Shown here: positions 34,616 through 44,450 of the stretch, one piece after another
Numbering within the stretch: position 1 is the first letter of the stretch
How the letters are laid out: every line of letters begins with the position of its first letter
From: Romboutsia timonensis
Lineage (GTDB): Bacteria > Bacillota > Clostridia > Peptostreptococcales > Peptostreptococcaceae
DNA length: 64,000 nucleotides
Assembly (NCBI RefSeq): GCF_900106845.1
Contig: NZ_LT629850.1
Coordinates: forward strand, 472,686 to 536,685
Direction: 5' to 3'
Translations under genes and position numbers: made by a program
Notes under the pieces: model-generated
What the model was told of the DNA's origin: nothing
The model's input: the letters and a program-made list of their open reading frames with translations, nothing else
Database searches by the model: none

Positions 34616-36190
34616 ATGAGAAAGTTTATCATTACCTCGATAATATTTATTATTACTTTATTATCAGCATGTGGAACAAAAGAAAATCCAATAGAAATAC
34701 TAAAACCAACTGAGATAGAGCAAAAAACATCTGGAAGTTATGAAATTGAAACGATAGATTTTAATATTGGAGAAAGAAATATTGCTGATATTAATTATAG
34801 CTTGAAAGGAATAATCTCAATACCAAAAGAACCAAAACAGAAAAAATTAAAAGTAGCTATAATAGTGCCAGGTTATTATAAAGATATAAAGAGTCAAGAT
34901 AAAGGATTTAGATATCTTACAGAATATATTGCTAAAAATGGTTATTTAGGAATATCCATAGATACTGATCCTGCATATTATTTAAAACATACAGTAGATA
35001 AAGAATATGAAAATATTCCTAAAATAGTTGATGAACATATAAAGATGCTTAAAGAATCAAATGAAGGCAATAATATATATGATATAGATTTAAAGAATAA
35101 AATAGATTTTAAACATATAGCTTTAATTAGTGACTCTATAAGTAAAGAAGCAATATTTAAGTTAACTAAAGAACAAAGTGAGAAAGGCATAAATATATTA
35201 ACTTTATTATTAGTGAATCCAACTAATAATAAATACAATGACTTTAATATAGATAATGTAAAAAATATATCTATATTGGTATCAGAACTAGATGGGGAGG
35301 TAGTTGGCTTAGATGGATTTAGCATTTATAATATGTTAAAAGAATATAAAAATCAAAATATACTATCTTTAACCTTATTAAAAAATGCTAATCATAATTA
35401 TTTTAATTCTAAGGCTAAATCAAATGACGCCCAAAATTTAGATATAGATTTGAGTAAACAAATTAGTAGATTAGAACAAGAAAAATTTTTAAAAAAATTT
35501 ACCATAACTTATTTAAAAGCTTGCTTTAGAAATAAGTATGACAATACTATTTATGATACTAAAGTACCTACAGTAACAAAAATAGATAGTTTAGATGTGA
35601 TTAATTATTTACAAACGTCTAAAAATGAAAAGCTAGAAGATATAAGAAAAATAAATGAGTTTAAAGGTAAGAATATAAAATTTAGTATAATTAAAAAATC
35701 TAGTACAATATATAAAGATGAATTGCCAGAAATAAATTTGCCAAAATCTGATAAGAATATATTAGAACTATTGAATATAAAGTGGGAATATAAAGGTGGA
35801 AAGTTATCATTTAAGCCTGATATAAGTGATTTTAGTGAATTTAATAATATAACTATAAATACCATGATATGTCCTGCTAATGAATCAAATGTAAAAGGAA
35901 GAGCTCAAAGTATATGTATAGAATTAGTAGATAACAAAGGAAAATCTGAAAAGGTAGAAATTTCAAAAGAAAGTAATTTAATTAATTATCCAAAAGGTAA
36001 ATTAGAAAACTTAGATTTTGAAAATGGAAAAGAAATAAAATTTTGGAATCAAGTTACACCAATATCAAACATAAGGATACCAATGGTTTTATATAATGAT
36101 ATAGATTTAAAAAATATAAAAAAATGCAACATAATATTTGATAGAACAAATAGTGGAGATTTGTTATTTGAATCAATAATGGTGGACTAA
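34616..36190 (+). CDS. Lipoprotein with alpha/beta-hydrolase-like region
   Basis: The protein is 524 residues. A lipoprotein signal with the lipobox LLSAC places the mature protein on the outer face of the membrane. Residues about 80-270 look like an alpha/beta hydrolase: VAIIVPGYYKD, GYLGISIDTDPAYY, ALISDSISKEA where a nucleophile serine would lie, VSELDGEVVG for the acid and NANHNYF for the histidine. The G-x-S-x-G elbow is degenerate. The C-terminal 200 residues include a jelly-roll-like part (NITINTMICPAN, SICIELVDNKGK). The substrate is unknown. GGAGGG precedes ATG. It is a single gene after the polC terminator. Confidence 0.65.
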   Translation: MRKFIITSIIFIITLLSACGTKENPIEILKPTEIEQKTSGSYEIETIDFNIGERNIADINYSLKGIISIPKEPKQKKLKVAIIVPGYYKDIKSQDKGFRYLTEYIAKNGYLGISIDTDPAYYLKHTVDKEYENIPKIVDEHIKMLKESNEGNNIYDIDLKNKIDFKHIALISDSISKEAIFKLTKEQSEKGINILTLLLVNPTNNKYNDFNIDNVKNISILVSELDGEVVGLDGFSIYNMLKEYKNQNILSLTLLKNANHNYFNSKAKSNDAQNLDIDLSKQISRLEQEKFLKKFTITYLKACFRNKYDNTIYDTKVPTVTKIDSLDVINYLQTSKNEKLEDIRKINEFKGKNIKFSIIKKSSTIYKDELPEINLPKSDKNILELLNIKWEYKGGKLSFKPDISDFSEFNNITINTMICPANESNVKGRAQSICIELVDNKGKSEKVEISKESNLINYPKGKLENLDFENGKEIKFWNQVTPISNIRIPMVLYNDIDLKNIKKCNIIFDRTNSGDLLFESIMVD

Positions 36191-36291
36191 AAGTTACAAT
36201 TTTGAGATTTAGTACTTTTTTTGTAAAATTTTTAATCTTTAATTCATATACTGAAGTAAGAAGTTATTTTAAGATAATTGGGGGCTATAAA

Positions 36292-36453
36292 ATGAAAGTC
36301 AAAATGATAACTGACTACCACGAAAATATAGAAGAGCAGATTAATAAATTTTTACAAGAAAATAAAGATAATATAGATGTAGTAGATATAAAATGGAAAG
36401 TATATGCAATGGCACATTTGGTAATGATTATCTACAAAGAAAAAGAAATTTAG
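36292..36453 (+). CDS. Cse60 family sporulation protein
   Basis: The 53-residue product (MKVKMITDYHENIEEQINKF at the start) resembles Cse60, a small SigE-controlled protein of B. subtilis with unknown function, including the VVDIKWKVYAMAHLVMIIY ending. The ATG at 36292 follows GGGGGCT; the frame remains open upstream to an ATG at 36202, but that extension lacks a binding site and family similarity. Confidence 0.7.
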   Translation: MKVKMITDYHENIEEQINKFLQENKDNIDVVDIKWKVYAMAHLVMIIYKEKEI

Positions 36454-36492
36454 ATACAAAAAATAGATAATTAATTTAAAGTCAATTAAAAT

Positions 36493-36521
36493 TTGCAACA
36501 AAAACTAATATATGGTATTAT
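36493..36521 (+). promoter_or_regulatory. Predicted sigma-A promoter of the rimP-nusA-infB operon
   Basis: TTGCAA (36493-36498) and TATTAT (36516-36521) have a 17-bp spacer and a TGG just before the -10. It is positioned ahead of the leader hairpin. Confidence 0.65.
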
Positions 36522-36552
36522 AGTATATAAAATGGTATATATTGCAGAAACT

Positions 36553-36587
36553 AAGAGTGGGACAACAGTGCTCACTCTTTTGTTTTA
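36553..36587 (+). promoter_or_regulatory. Leader hairpin upstream of rimP, possible attenuator
   Basis: AAGAGTG (36553-36559) pairs with CACTCTT (36573-36579) and is followed by a T-rich stretch. A terminator-like hairpin at this place before rimP recurs in Firmicutes. It lies about 30 nt into the predicted transcript, so it could attenuate the operon, for example through NusA feedback; that role is inference. Confidence 0.55.
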
Positions 36588-36620
36588 AAAAATTTACAAC
36601 TGAATAGGAGGGAAACACAA

Positions 36621-37082
36621 ATGAGAAAAAGTATAGAAGCTACAATAGAAGAGATAGTTCAACCAATAGTTGATGCTAAAAACTTTGAAATCGTAGACAT
36701 AGAATATGTTAAAGAAGCTGGAGAATATTACTTAAGAGTTTACCTAGATAAAGAAGGTGGAATATCTTTAAGTGACTGTGAAGTAGTTAGTAGAGAATTA
36801 AGTGAAATACTAGATAAAAAAGATCCTATAAAGGATAATTACTTCTTAGAAGTATCTTCACCAGGACTTGATAGACCACTTAAAAAAGACAAGGATTTCG
36901 AAAGATATAAAGGTAGAGATGTTGAAATAAAATTATACAAGCCAATGAATGGTTCTAAACAATTTGAAGGAGAACTAGTTGGATTAACTGAAGATAATAA
37001 TATAAAAGTTATAATAGATGGTGAAGAAGTAGATTTTACAAGAAAAGAAGTTGCACTTATAAGACTTGCAATAAAGTTTTAG
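36621..37082 (+). CDS. rimP: Ribosome maturation factor RimP
   Basis: This 153-residue factor is required for late 30S subunit assembly. The N-terminal domain has EIVDIEYVKEAGEYYLRVYL and DCEVVSRELSEILD; LEVSSPGLDRPLKK marks the family, and a C-terminal Sm-like domain follows. It is the first gene of the rimP-nusA-rnpM-ylxQ-infB-rbfA operon. GGAGGG precedes ATG. Confidence 0.96.
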   Translation: MRKSIEATIEEIVQPIVDAKNFEIVDIEYVKEAGEYYLRVYLDKEGGISLSDCEVVSRELSEILDKKDPIKDNYFLEVSSPGLDRPLKKDKDFERYKGRDVEIKLYKPMNGSKQFEGELVGLTEDNNIKVIIDGEEVDFTRKEVALIRLAIKF

Positions 37083-37111
37083 TTAAAGATAATTATGGAG
37101 GACAAATAGCA

Positions 37112-38164
37112 ATGAATCATGAATTTATGGAAGCATTAGACGAATTAGAAAAAGACAGAGGGATAGATAAAGAGATACTTATAGATACTATAGAACAAGC
37201 TCTTTTAACAGCATATAAGAAAAACTTCGGTTCAGCACAAAATGTTAGAGTTGAAATAGACAGAGAAAGAGGAGATGTTAGAGTATTTTCTCAAAGAGTA
37301 GTAGTTGATGAATCTGACTTATATGATACTTTCCTTGAAATTGAACTAAACGATGCAAGAGAAATAAGCCCAAATTATGAGTTAGGAGATATAATAGAAA
37401 ACGAAGTAACTCCTAAAGATTTCGGAAGAATAGCAGCTCAAACTGCAAAGCAAGTTGTTGTTCAAAGAATAAGAGAAGCTGAAAGAGAAATAGTATATAA
37501 TGAGTTTATGGATAAAGAAAATGAAATAGTTACAGGAGAAGTAGCTAGAGTAAATAAAAATATAGTATATGTAAACCTAGGTAGAATAGAAGCTATAATG
37601 ACTCAAGCTGAGCAAATACCAGGAGAGCATTATCAAGCTGGACAAAAAATAAAGGTATATATATTAGAAGTAAAGAAAACTAATAAAGGACCTCAAATAG
37701 TAGTATCAAGAAGCCATCCAGGATTAGTTAAGAGATTATTTGAATTTGAAGTACCTGAAATATTTGAAGGTATAGTTCAAATAAAATCTGTATCAAGAGA
37801 AGCTGGTTCAAGAACTAAGATGGCAGTTAAATCAATAGATGAAAAGATAGATCCAATAGGAGCTTGTGTTGGTCCTAAAGGTTCAAGAGTTAAAAATATA
37901 GTTGATGAACTTGGTGATGAAAAAATAGATATAATAAAATACAGCGATGATCCAGCTGAATATATATCTGCATCACTTAGCCCATCGAAGGTTGAAAAAG
38001 TAGAAGTTAATGAAGAAGAAAAGTCTGCTTTAGTAGTAGTTCCTGATTATCAATTATCACTTGCAATAGGTAAAGAAGGACAAAATGCAAGACTTGCAGC
38101 TAAACTTACTAACTGGAAGATAGATATAAAAAGCGAATCACAAGCAAAACAAGATCAAGAATAA
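37112..38164 (+). CDS. nusA: Transcription termination/antitermination protein NusA
   Basis: NusA binds RNA polymerase and modulates pausing and intrinsic termination. The 350 residues comprise the N-terminal polymerase-binding domain (EALDELEKDRGI), an S1 domain (VTGEVARVNKNIVYVNLG) and two KH domains (DPIGACVGPKGSRVKNIV and LAIGKEGQNARLAAKLTNW). It lacks the C-terminal acidic repeats of E. coli NusA, as usual in Firmicutes. Confidence 0.97.
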   Translation: MNHEFMEALDELEKDRGIDKEILIDTIEQALLTAYKKNFGSAQNVRVEIDRERGDVRVFSQRVVVDESDLYDTFLEIELNDAREISPNYELGDIIENEVTPKDFGRIAAQTAKQVVVQRIREAEREIVYNEFMDKENEIVTGEVARVNKNIVYVNLGRIEAIMTQAEQIPGEHYQAGQKIKVYILEVKKTNKGPQIVVSRSHPGLVKRLFEFEVPEIFEGIVQIKSVSREAGSRTKMAVKSIDEKIDPIGACVGPKGSRVKNIVDELGDEKIDIIKYSDDPAEYISASLSPSKVEKVEVNEEEKSALVVVPDYQLSLAIGKEGQNARLAAKLTNWKIDIKSESQAKQDQE

Positions 38165-38177
38165 GGAGGGATGACCT

Positions 38178-38453
38178 TTGCAAAAAACTAAAAAGGTACC
38201 TCAAAGAAAGTGTATAGCTTGTCAAGAAAGAGACTCTAAAAAAGGGTTAATAAGAATAGTAAAAAATAAAGAAGGTCAAATATTTTTAGACCCAATAGGA
38301 AAAGCGAACGGTAGAGGTGCATATATATGTAAAGATGCAGAATGCTTAAAAAAGGCAATAAAGTCTAAAGCATTAAACAGAGCATTCAAAATAGAAGTAC
38401 CTAACGAGGTATATGAAAATCTACTTGAGGAGCTACAAAAATATGAAGACTAA
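38178..38453 (+). CDS. rnpM: RNase P modulator RnpM (YlxR, DUF448)
   Basis: This 91-residue basic RNA-binding protein has the YlxR signature PQRKCIACQERDSKKGLIRI and GRGAYIC. B. subtilis YlxR (RnpM) binds the RNase P RNA and lowers its activity. The start is TTG with GGAGGGATGA upstream. The ylxQ start lies within its last codons. Confidence 0.94.
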   Translation: MQKTKKVPQRKCIACQERDSKKGLIRIVKNKEGQIFLDPIGKANGRGAYICKDAECLKKAIKSKALNRAFKIEVPNEVYENLLEELQKYED

Positions 38454-38763
38454 TGAAGATAAAATATACTCATTTTTAGGCCTTGCAACTCGTGCAGGTA
38501 AAATAGTGTCAGGAGATGATTCAACACTACTTGAACTAAAAAGAGGTAATGTTAAGCTAGTTATAGTTGCAGAGGATGCATCAGATAACACTAAGAAGTT
38601 ATTTAAAGATAAATCTAGCTATAGAAATGTACCATATGTATATTTCTCAAGTAAATTGCAACTAGGATATGCAATAGGAAAAGCTCCAAGAGCTGCTCTA
38701 GGAGTTAAAGATGTGAATTTTGCCAATAAGATATTGGAATTAATGGAAACACAAAAAATATAA
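38443..38763 (+). CDS. ylxQ: L7Ae/L30e-family RNA-binding protein YlxQ
   Basis: The 106-residue protein is of the L7Ae/L30e/S12e/Gadd45 fold ([36 protein letters not shown]). B. subtilis YlxQ is thought to bind kink-turn RNA. The ATG at 38443 overlaps the end of rnpM by 11 bp and has GAGGAG upstream; an in-frame ATG ten codons earlier has no site and adds non-family sequence. Confidence 0.93.
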   Translation: MKTNEDKIYSFLGLATRAGKIVSGDDSTLLELKRGNVKLVIVAEDASDNTKKLFKDKSSYRNVPYVYFSSKLQLGYAIGKAPRAALGVKDVNFANKILELMETQKI

Positions 38764-38777
38764 TAGGAGGTGATCTT

Positions 38778-40724
38778 GTGTCAAAAACAAGAGTATACCA
38801 AATTGCGAACGAATTAAAAATGTCTAATGAAGATGTATTAGCTAAATTAAAAGAATTAGAAATAAATGCAGTAGATAAGGATTCTGAACTAGAAGAAGAT
38901 GAAGTTGAATTAGTACTTGAAATATTAAAAGATGAAATAGCTGCAGCTAATGGAAATACTATAGCTATAGATGGAAAATTAACAGTTCAAGAGTTAGCTA
39001 CTAAATTAGATAAATCTGCATCTGAGATAATAATGAAGCTTATGAAGATGGGAACAATGGCAACAATAAACCAAGAAATAAGTTTTGAAATAGGTTCATT
39101 AGTTGCAAGTGAATATGGATTTGAATTAGTTGAAGGTTCAGCTAATGATGAAGAAGAATTAGAAGCAATAGATGCTTTAATAGATATAGAAGAAGATAAA
39201 GAAGAAGACTTAGTAAAAAGACCACCTGTTGTTACTGTAATGGGACATGTTGACCATGGTAAAACTTCTTTACTTGATGCTATAAGAAAAACTAACGTAA
39301 CTTCAAGTGAAGCAGGAGGAATAACTCAACATATAGGTGCTTCAGAAGTTATGGTAAATGGAGAAAAAGTAGTATTCTTAGATACTCCAGGGCACGAAGC
39401 TTTCACATCTATGAGAGCTAGAGGAGCACAAGTTACAGATATGGCAATATTAGTTGTTGCTGCAGATGATGGTATAATGCCTCAAACAGTTGAAGCTATA
39501 AACCATGCTAAAGCTGCAAATGTACCTTTAATAGTTGCTATAAATAAAATAGATAAGCCAGGAGCAAATCCTGATAGAGTTAAGCAAGAATTAGCTGACC
39601 AAGGATTATTAGTTGAAGACTGGGGTGGTGACGTTATATGCGTTCCAGTATCAGCTTTAAAAAGAGAAGGTATAGATACTTTACTTGAAATGGTACTTTT
39701 AGTTGCAGAAATGGAAGAATTAAAAGCTAACCCTAACAAAAGAGCAGTAGGTACAGTTATAGAAGCTCAACTTGATAAAGGTAGAGGACCAGTTGCAACA
39801 GTACTTGTTCAAGGTGGTACTTTAAGAGTTGGAGATCCTATAGTTGCAGGTGTTGCTAGTGGTAAAGTAAGAGCGATGATAAACTCTAAAGGAAAGAGAG
39901 TTAAAGTTGCTGGACCTTCTACAGCAGTAGAAATATTAGGGTTATCAGAAGTTCCACAAGGTGGAGACCAAGTTGTTGCAGTACCAAATGATAAAGCTGC
40001 AAGATTAGTAGCTGAAAAGAGACAACAAATGGCTAGAGAGGAAATGTTAAAATCTAACCAAAGAATGAGTCTTGATGACTTCTTCGCTCAAATGGGAGAT
40101 GCTGAAGTTAAAGAATTACCTATAATAGTAAAAGCAGACGTTCAAGGTTCTGTTCAAGCAGTTAAGCAATCACTTGAAAAATTATCTAATGAAGAAGTTG
40201 CTGTTAGAGTAATACATGGTGGTGTTGGAGCAGTAACTGAATCAGATGTTACACTTGCAACTGCATCTAATGCAATAATAATAGGATTTAACGTAAGACC
40301 AGTTCCAAGTGCAGAAGTACTTGCTAAAAAAGAAGGTGTAGATGTAAGAACATATACTATAATATACAAAGCTATAGAAGATGTTCAAGCAGCTATGACT
40401 GGTATGTTAGACCCAGAATATGTTGATGAAGATACAGGAAAAGCTGAAGTTAGAGAAACATTTAAGTTATCAGGTGTTGGAACTATAGCTGGATGTTATG
40501 TAACTAGTGGTAAGGTATTTAGAGGATCTAAAGTAAGAATAGTAAGAGATGGATTCATAATACATGAAGGACAATTAGCTGCTCTTAGAAGATTTAAAGA
40601 TGACGTTAAAGAAGTTAACCAAGGATATGAATGTGGTATGAGTTTTGTTAACTACAATGACGTTAAAGAAGGCGATATAATAGAAGCTTATATAACTAAA
40701 GAAGTAGAAAGAAAATTAAAATAG
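38778..40724 (+). CDS. infB: Translation initiation factor IF-2
   Basis: This GTPase delivers initiator tRNA and joins ribosomal subunits. The 648 residues are at the short end of the family because the N-terminal linker is brief. An IF2N domain ([20 protein letters not shown]), a second IF2N-like module ([18 protein letters not shown]), and the G domain with [17 protein letters not shown] and NKID are visible, then domains II to IV. GTG start after AGGAGGTGAT. Confidence 0.98.
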   Translation: MSKTRVYQIANELKMSNEDVLAKLKELEINAVDKDSELEEDEVELVLEILKDEIAAANGNTIAIDGKLTVQELATKLDKSASEIIMKLMKMGTMATINQEISFEIGSLVASEYGFELVEGSANDEEELEAIDALIDIEEDKEEDLVKRPPVVTVMGHVDHGKTSLLDAIRKTNVTSSEAGGITQHIGASEVMVNGEKVVFLDTPGHEAFTSMRARGAQVTDMAILVVAADDGIMPQTVEAINHAKAANVPLIVAINKIDKPGANPDRVKQELADQGLLVEDWGGDVICVPVSALKREGIDTLLEMVLLVAEMEELKANPNKRAVGTVIEAQLDKGRGPVATVLVQGGTLRVGDPIVAGVASGKVRAMINSKGKRVKVAGPSTAVEILGLSEVPQGGDQVVAVPNDKAARLVAEKRQQMAREEMLKSNQRMSLDDFFAQMGDAEVKELPIIVKADVQGSVQAVKQSLEKLSNEEVAVRVIHGGVGAVTESDVTLATASNAIIIGFNVRPVPSAEVLAKKEGVDVRTYTIIYKAIEDVQAAMTGMLDPEYVDEDTGKAEVRETFKLSGVGTIAGCYVTSGKVFRGSKVRIVRDGFIIHEGQLAALRRFKDDVKEVNQGYECGMSFVNYNDVKEGDIIEAYITKEVERKLK

Positions 40725-40745
40725 ATATAAAAGAGGTCGATATTA

Positions 40746-41132
40746 ATGGCATCATATAACAGAACAAAGAGAATAGCAGAAGAAATAAAAAAAGTTATAA
40801 GCTCAATGCTTATAAGTGGAATAAAAGACCCTAGAATAACATCTATGGTAAGTGTAACTGATGTTGAAGTTACAAATGACTTAAGCTATGCATATGTTTA
40901 TGTAAGTATATTAGGTGGAGATGAGGAATCTACACTGTTAGGACTAAAAAGTGCAGTAAACTATATAAGAAGAGAAGTAAGTAGAAGTGTTAAGCTTAGA
41001 CATACTCCACAAATAATATTTAAAGTTGATGATTCTATCAAAAATGGTATGTATATGGACCATTTAATAAGAAAAGTTAATGAAGGAGCAACAGCATCTT
41101 CATTTGACGAGGAAGAATTTGATGAAGAATAA
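40746..41132 (+). CDS. rbfA: Ribosome-binding factor A
   Basis: RbfA is a KH-type factor for 16S rRNA 5'-end processing and cold adaptation of 30S assembly. The 128 residues include RIAEEIKKVISSML, KDPRI and the long LRHTPQIIFKVDDSIKNGM motif. It ends in an acidic tail, and its final codons overlap the nrnA start by 11 bp, suggesting coupling. Confidence 0.95.
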   Translation: MASYNRTKRIAEEIKKVISSMLISGIKDPRITSMVSVTDVEVTNDLSYAYVYVSILGGDEESTLLGLKSAVNYIRREVSRSVKLRHTPQIIFKVDDSIKNGMYMDHLIRKVNEGATASSFDEEEFDEE

Positions 41133-42117
41133 TATAGAGAGTATAATAAAATACTTAAAAGGAAGTAACGATGATTTCATCGTTACTTCTCATATTAGTC
41201 CAGATGGAGATAATATAGGGTCAACTTTATCGATGTATTATGCTTTAAATAAATTAGGGAAAAACGTTTACTATGTATTAGACGATAATCCTCCTCAAAA
41301 TTTAAAGTTTTTAGTTGAAAATATGAATATATTAAAATCAGAAGAAGTCAACTTAGATAGTTATAATATAGTAGCACTTGATTGTGGAGATAAAAATAGA
41401 ATTTGCATAAGCCAAAATTTAATAGATAATGCTAAGAAAATAATATGTATAGATCATCATGCAAGTAATGATTATTATGGTGATTTTAATTACATAGATA
41501 CTGAAGCATCATCAACTTGTGAGCTAGTTTATAATTTACTAGTAGAATGTGAAAAAAATGAAAATATAAATATAATAGATGAAGATGTAGCTACATGTTT
41601 ATATACAGGTTTAGTAACTGATACTGGTAATTTTGTATATTCAAATACTCATCCAAGTAGTTTTGAAATGGCAAAGGAGCTTTTATTAAAAGGAGCTAAA
41701 AAAGATACTATAATTCAAAAAGTATTCCAAAGTAATCCATATAATTATTATAAATTATTAGGTGAAGCTTTAAATACTTTAGATATAGTAGATGGAAAAA
41801 TTGCTAGTATAACGATAACTAAAGAAATGTTAAAAAGAAATGTGATAAGTTTTAATGATGTAGATGGAATAACTTCATACACTAGAGATATAGAAGGTGT
41901 TGAAGTTGGAATACTTCTAAAGGAAAAAAAAGAAAATGAAGTAAAAGTAAGCCTAAGATCTAAAAACTATGTAGATGTAAGTAAACTAGCTCAAAGTTTT
42001 AATGGTGGTGGGCATATAAGAGCCGCAGGCTGTACGATTTACTCTAGTATAGAAGATGCAAAGAAAAAGATAGTCGAGGCTGTAGTAAAAGCAGTACAAG
42101 GTGAGAAATATGAATAA
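41122..42117 (+). CDS. nrnA: DHH-family oligoribonuclease / pAp phosphatase NrnA
   Basis: NrnA degrades nano-RNAs and dephosphorylates 3'-phosphoadenosine 5'-phosphate. The DHH motifs are visible: SHISPDGDNIGS, ALDCGD, IDHHASND, LYTGLVTDTGNF. The DHHA1 part carries FNGGGHIRAAGC. The ATG at 41122 gives MKNNIESIIKYL, 331 residues. A frame open 42 bp further upstream lies inside rbfA. Confidence 0.94.
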   Translation: MKNNIESIIKYLKGSNDDFIVTSHISPDGDNIGSTLSMYYALNKLGKNVYYVLDDNPPQNLKFLVENMNILKSEEVNLDSYNIVALDCGDKNRICISQNLIDNAKKIICIDHHASNDYYGDFNYIDTEASSTCELVYNLLVECEKNENINIIDEDVATCLYTGLVTDTGNFVYSNTHPSSFEMAKELLLKGAKKDTIIQKVFQSNPYNYYKLLGEALNTLDIVDGKIASITITKEMLKRNVISFNDVDGITSYTRDIEGVEVGILLKEKKENEVKVSLRSKNYVDVSKLAQSFNGGGHIRAAGCTIYSSIEDAKKKIVEAVVKAVQGEKYE

Positions 42118-43018
42118 AATAGTAAATATTATAAAGCCTACAGGTATGACATCTCATGATGTAGTAAGTGCTGTAAGAAAGATTTTAAACACAAAAAAAG
42201 TTGGACATACAGGTACCCTTGATCCAGATGCATCAGGGGTATTACCTATATGCATAGGAAAAGCGACTAAAGTTAGCGAACTTATATTAAATAAAGATAA
42301 GTCATATATTTGTGAGTTAACATTAGGTATAACTACAGATACATATGATTCATCAGGTGAAATTTTAGAAAGAGTAGATAATTTTAGTTTTACCAAAGAA
42401 GAAATAGAAAAAGCTTTTGACACTCAAAGAGGTCATATAGATCAACTACCGCCAATGTATTCTGCATTAAAAGTAAATGGTAAAAGAATGTGTGATTTAG
42501 TTAGAAGTGGAAGGGCTGATGAAATAAATTTAAAAACTAGGCCTGTTTATATCAAAGAACTTAATATACTTAGCATAAGAGACAATAAAATAATGTTTTA
42601 TGTAAAATGTTCTAAAGGAACTTATGTAAGAAGTATATGTTATGATGTAGGGAAGGTTTTAGGCTGTGGAGGGCATATGTCTTTCTTACTTAGAACTTCA
42701 TCAGGTAAATTTAACTTAGAAAATGGTATAACACTTGAAGAGTTAAAAGAATACAATGATAATAATACATTAGATAAATATTTATATGATATAGACTATG
42801 TACTAACTAATTTTAATAAAATAAAGATACATGAAAATGCTGAAAAATATTATATAAATGGTGGTATCATAGACGAGAGAAGATTTATAGAAAAAGACTT
42901 TAATGAAAATGATGAATTTGTAAGAGTTTATAGTTCAAAAGAATTTATCGGAATAGGTAAGATAATAAGAAAAAATAACACCATAAGTGTAAAAAGTGAT
43001 AAACTATTTATAGTATAA
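42110..43018 (+). CDS. truB: tRNA pseudouridine(55) synthase TruB
   Basis: TruB forms pseudouridine 55 in the T-loop of tRNAs. The 302 residues include INIIKPTGMTSHDVV-like start, GHTGTLDPDASGVLP with the catalytic Asp, QLPPMYSALKVNGKR and a C-terminal PUA-like region. The ATG at 42110 follows AAGGTGAG and overlaps the nrnA stop by 8 bp. Confidence 0.96.
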   Translation: MNKIVNIIKPTGMTSHDVVSAVRKILNTKKVGHTGTLDPDASGVLPICIGKATKVSELILNKDKSYICELTLGITTDTYDSSGEILERVDNFSFTKEEIEKAFDTQRGHIDQLPPMYSALKVNGKRMCDLVRSGRADEINLKTRPVYIKELNILSIRDNKIMFYVKCSKGTYVRSICYDVGKVLGCGGHMSFLLRTSSGKFNLENGITLEELKEYNDNNTLDKYLYDIDYVLTNFNKIKIHENAEKYYINGGIIDERRFIEKDFNENDEFVRVYSSKEFIGIGKIIRKNNTISVKSDKLFIV

Positions 43019-43043
43019 ATCTCAATTAAGTGGGGAATGCAAA

Positions 43044-43988
43044 ATGGATACTATAACATCGATAGAAAAAATAGATACAATAAAAGAAAGTGTAGTAACT
43101 ATCGGGAATTTTGATGGGTTACACAGGGGACATCAGGTGTTGATAAAAAAGGCTACAGAATATGCTAAGGCGAATAATATAAGTAGTGTTGTTTTTACTT
43201 TTAAAAATCACCCAGTTAATTACTTTAGACCAGGTTCTATACAAAATATAATAACTAATGAAGAAAAAATAAAAATATTAAAGTCTATGGGTGTAGATTA
43301 TGTAATCAATATACCATTTGATGAATATATGACTAAAATATCTGGATATGATTTTGTAAAAGATATATTATTAGATAAACTAAATGTTAAGAATGTAATA
43401 GTTGGACATGATTTTACTTTTGCAAGAAATAAAGAAGGCAATGTAAAATTATTACAAGAATTGTCTAAGCAATATGGTTTTTCATTAGAAATAGTAAATT
43501 CTATAAAATTAGGTGATGTAAGAATTAGTAGTACTTATATTAGAAAGTTAATATTAGATGGTAGTGTAGAAGATATATATAAATATCTTGGTAGGAATTA
43601 TAAGTTATCAGGAGAAGTTATACACTCAAAGAAACTTGGAAGAACAATAGGATTTCCTACTGCAAATATAAGCATAAATAAAAATATGATTATACCTAAA
43701 GTAGGAATATATGCAACGAAAGTATATGTTAATGGAAAAATATACTACGGCGCTACAAATATAGGTTACAACCCTACCGTAAATGGAGATAATTTATCTA
43801 TTGAAACTAATATACTAAACTTCGATGAAGACATATATGGAAAAGTTATAACTATAGAGTTTCTAGAAAGAATTAGAGATGAAAAAAAGTTTAATGGAAT
43901 TGAAGAACTAAAAAGTCAACTTCAAAAAGATACCAACTATGTATGTAAAAAGTATATTTGCAAAAGAGAAAAAGTTATGATACAATAA
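43044..43988 (+). CDS. ribF: Bifunctional riboflavin kinase / FAD synthetase
   Basis: RibF converts riboflavin to FMN and then FAD. The 314-residue protein has the adenylyltransferase domain (TIGNFDGLHRGHQVLI, VGHDFTFARNKEG, ISSTYIRKLI) and the kinase domain (GRTIGFPTANIS, YGATNIGYNPTVNG). It is the last gene of the rimP operon; the S15 leader follows. Confidence 0.97.
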   Translation: MDTITSIEKIDTIKESVVTIGNFDGLHRGHQVLIKKATEYAKANNISSVVFTFKNHPVNYFRPGSIQNIITNEEKIKILKSMGVDYVINIPFDEYMTKISGYDFVKDILLDKLNVKNVIVGHDFTFARNKEGNVKLLQELSKQYGFSLEIVNSIKLGDVRISSTYIRKLILDGSVEDIYKYLGRNYKLSGEVIHSKKLGRTIGFPTANISINKNMIIPKVGIYATKVYVNGKIYYGATNIGYNPTVNGDNLSIETNILNFDEDIYGKVITIEFLERIRDEKKFNGIEELKSQLQKDTNYVCKKYICKREKVMIQ

Positions 43989-43997
43989 ACAAGTAAA

Positions 43998-44062
43998 TTA
44001 ACCATTACTCGGCATACGATTACTCCAAATCTATGCTTAGTTATTGGCGATTATAAAATTAA
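43998..44062 (+). promoter_or_regulatory. rpsO leader, candidate S15-binding element
   Basis: The 91-bp gap before rpsO holds a hairpin (GCATA 44012-44016 with TATGC 44032-44036) inside a TACTCGGCATACGATTACTC context similar to leaders that precede rpsO in Firmicutes and bind S15. Feedback control of rpsO by S15 is known in the group; the exact fold here is inference. Confidence 0.55.
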
Positions 44063-44079
44063 ATTGGAGGTAACTCAAG

Positions 44080-44334
44080 ATGAACAAAACTGAAATAATA
44101 AAAGAATTCGGAAGATTTGAAGGAGATACTGGTTCTCCAGAAGTACAAATAGCTTTATTAACAGCTAGAATAAACGAATTAAACGACCACTTAAAAATGC
44201 ACAAGAAAGACCACCACTCAAGAAGAGGTCTATTAAAGATGGTTGGTAGAAGAAGAAACTTATTAGCTTACTTAAAAGACAGAGATCTTGAAGGATACAG
44301 AGCATTAATAGCTAAATTAGGATTAAGAAAGTAA
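44080..44334 (+). CDS. rpsO: 30S ribosomal protein S15
   Basis: S15 is a primary binder of the central domain of 16S rRNA. The 84 residues comprise the full helical fold, with [20 protein letters not shown] and [19 protein letters not shown]. The usual length is 88-89, so the N terminus is slightly short. TTGGAGG precedes ATG. A terminator follows. Confidence 0.98.
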   Translation: MNKTEIIKEFGRFEGDTGSPEVQIALLTARINELNDHLKMHKKDHHSRRGLLKMVGRRRNLLAYLKDRDLEGYRALIAKLGLRK

Positions 44335-44353
44335 TTTTTTACTTTTGTATTGA

Positions 44354-44381
44354 AAGCAGGTATAATAATACCTGCTTTTTA
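44354..44381 (+). terminator. Intrinsic terminator after rpsO
   Basis: AAGCAGGTAT pairs with ATACCTGCTT, followed by T. Confidence 0.85.
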
Positions 44382-44450
44382 TAATTTTAATATTATATAA
44401 AAAGGTATTGATAGCTATTATATAGAAAAGTTTATATAGAGGTGATGACT

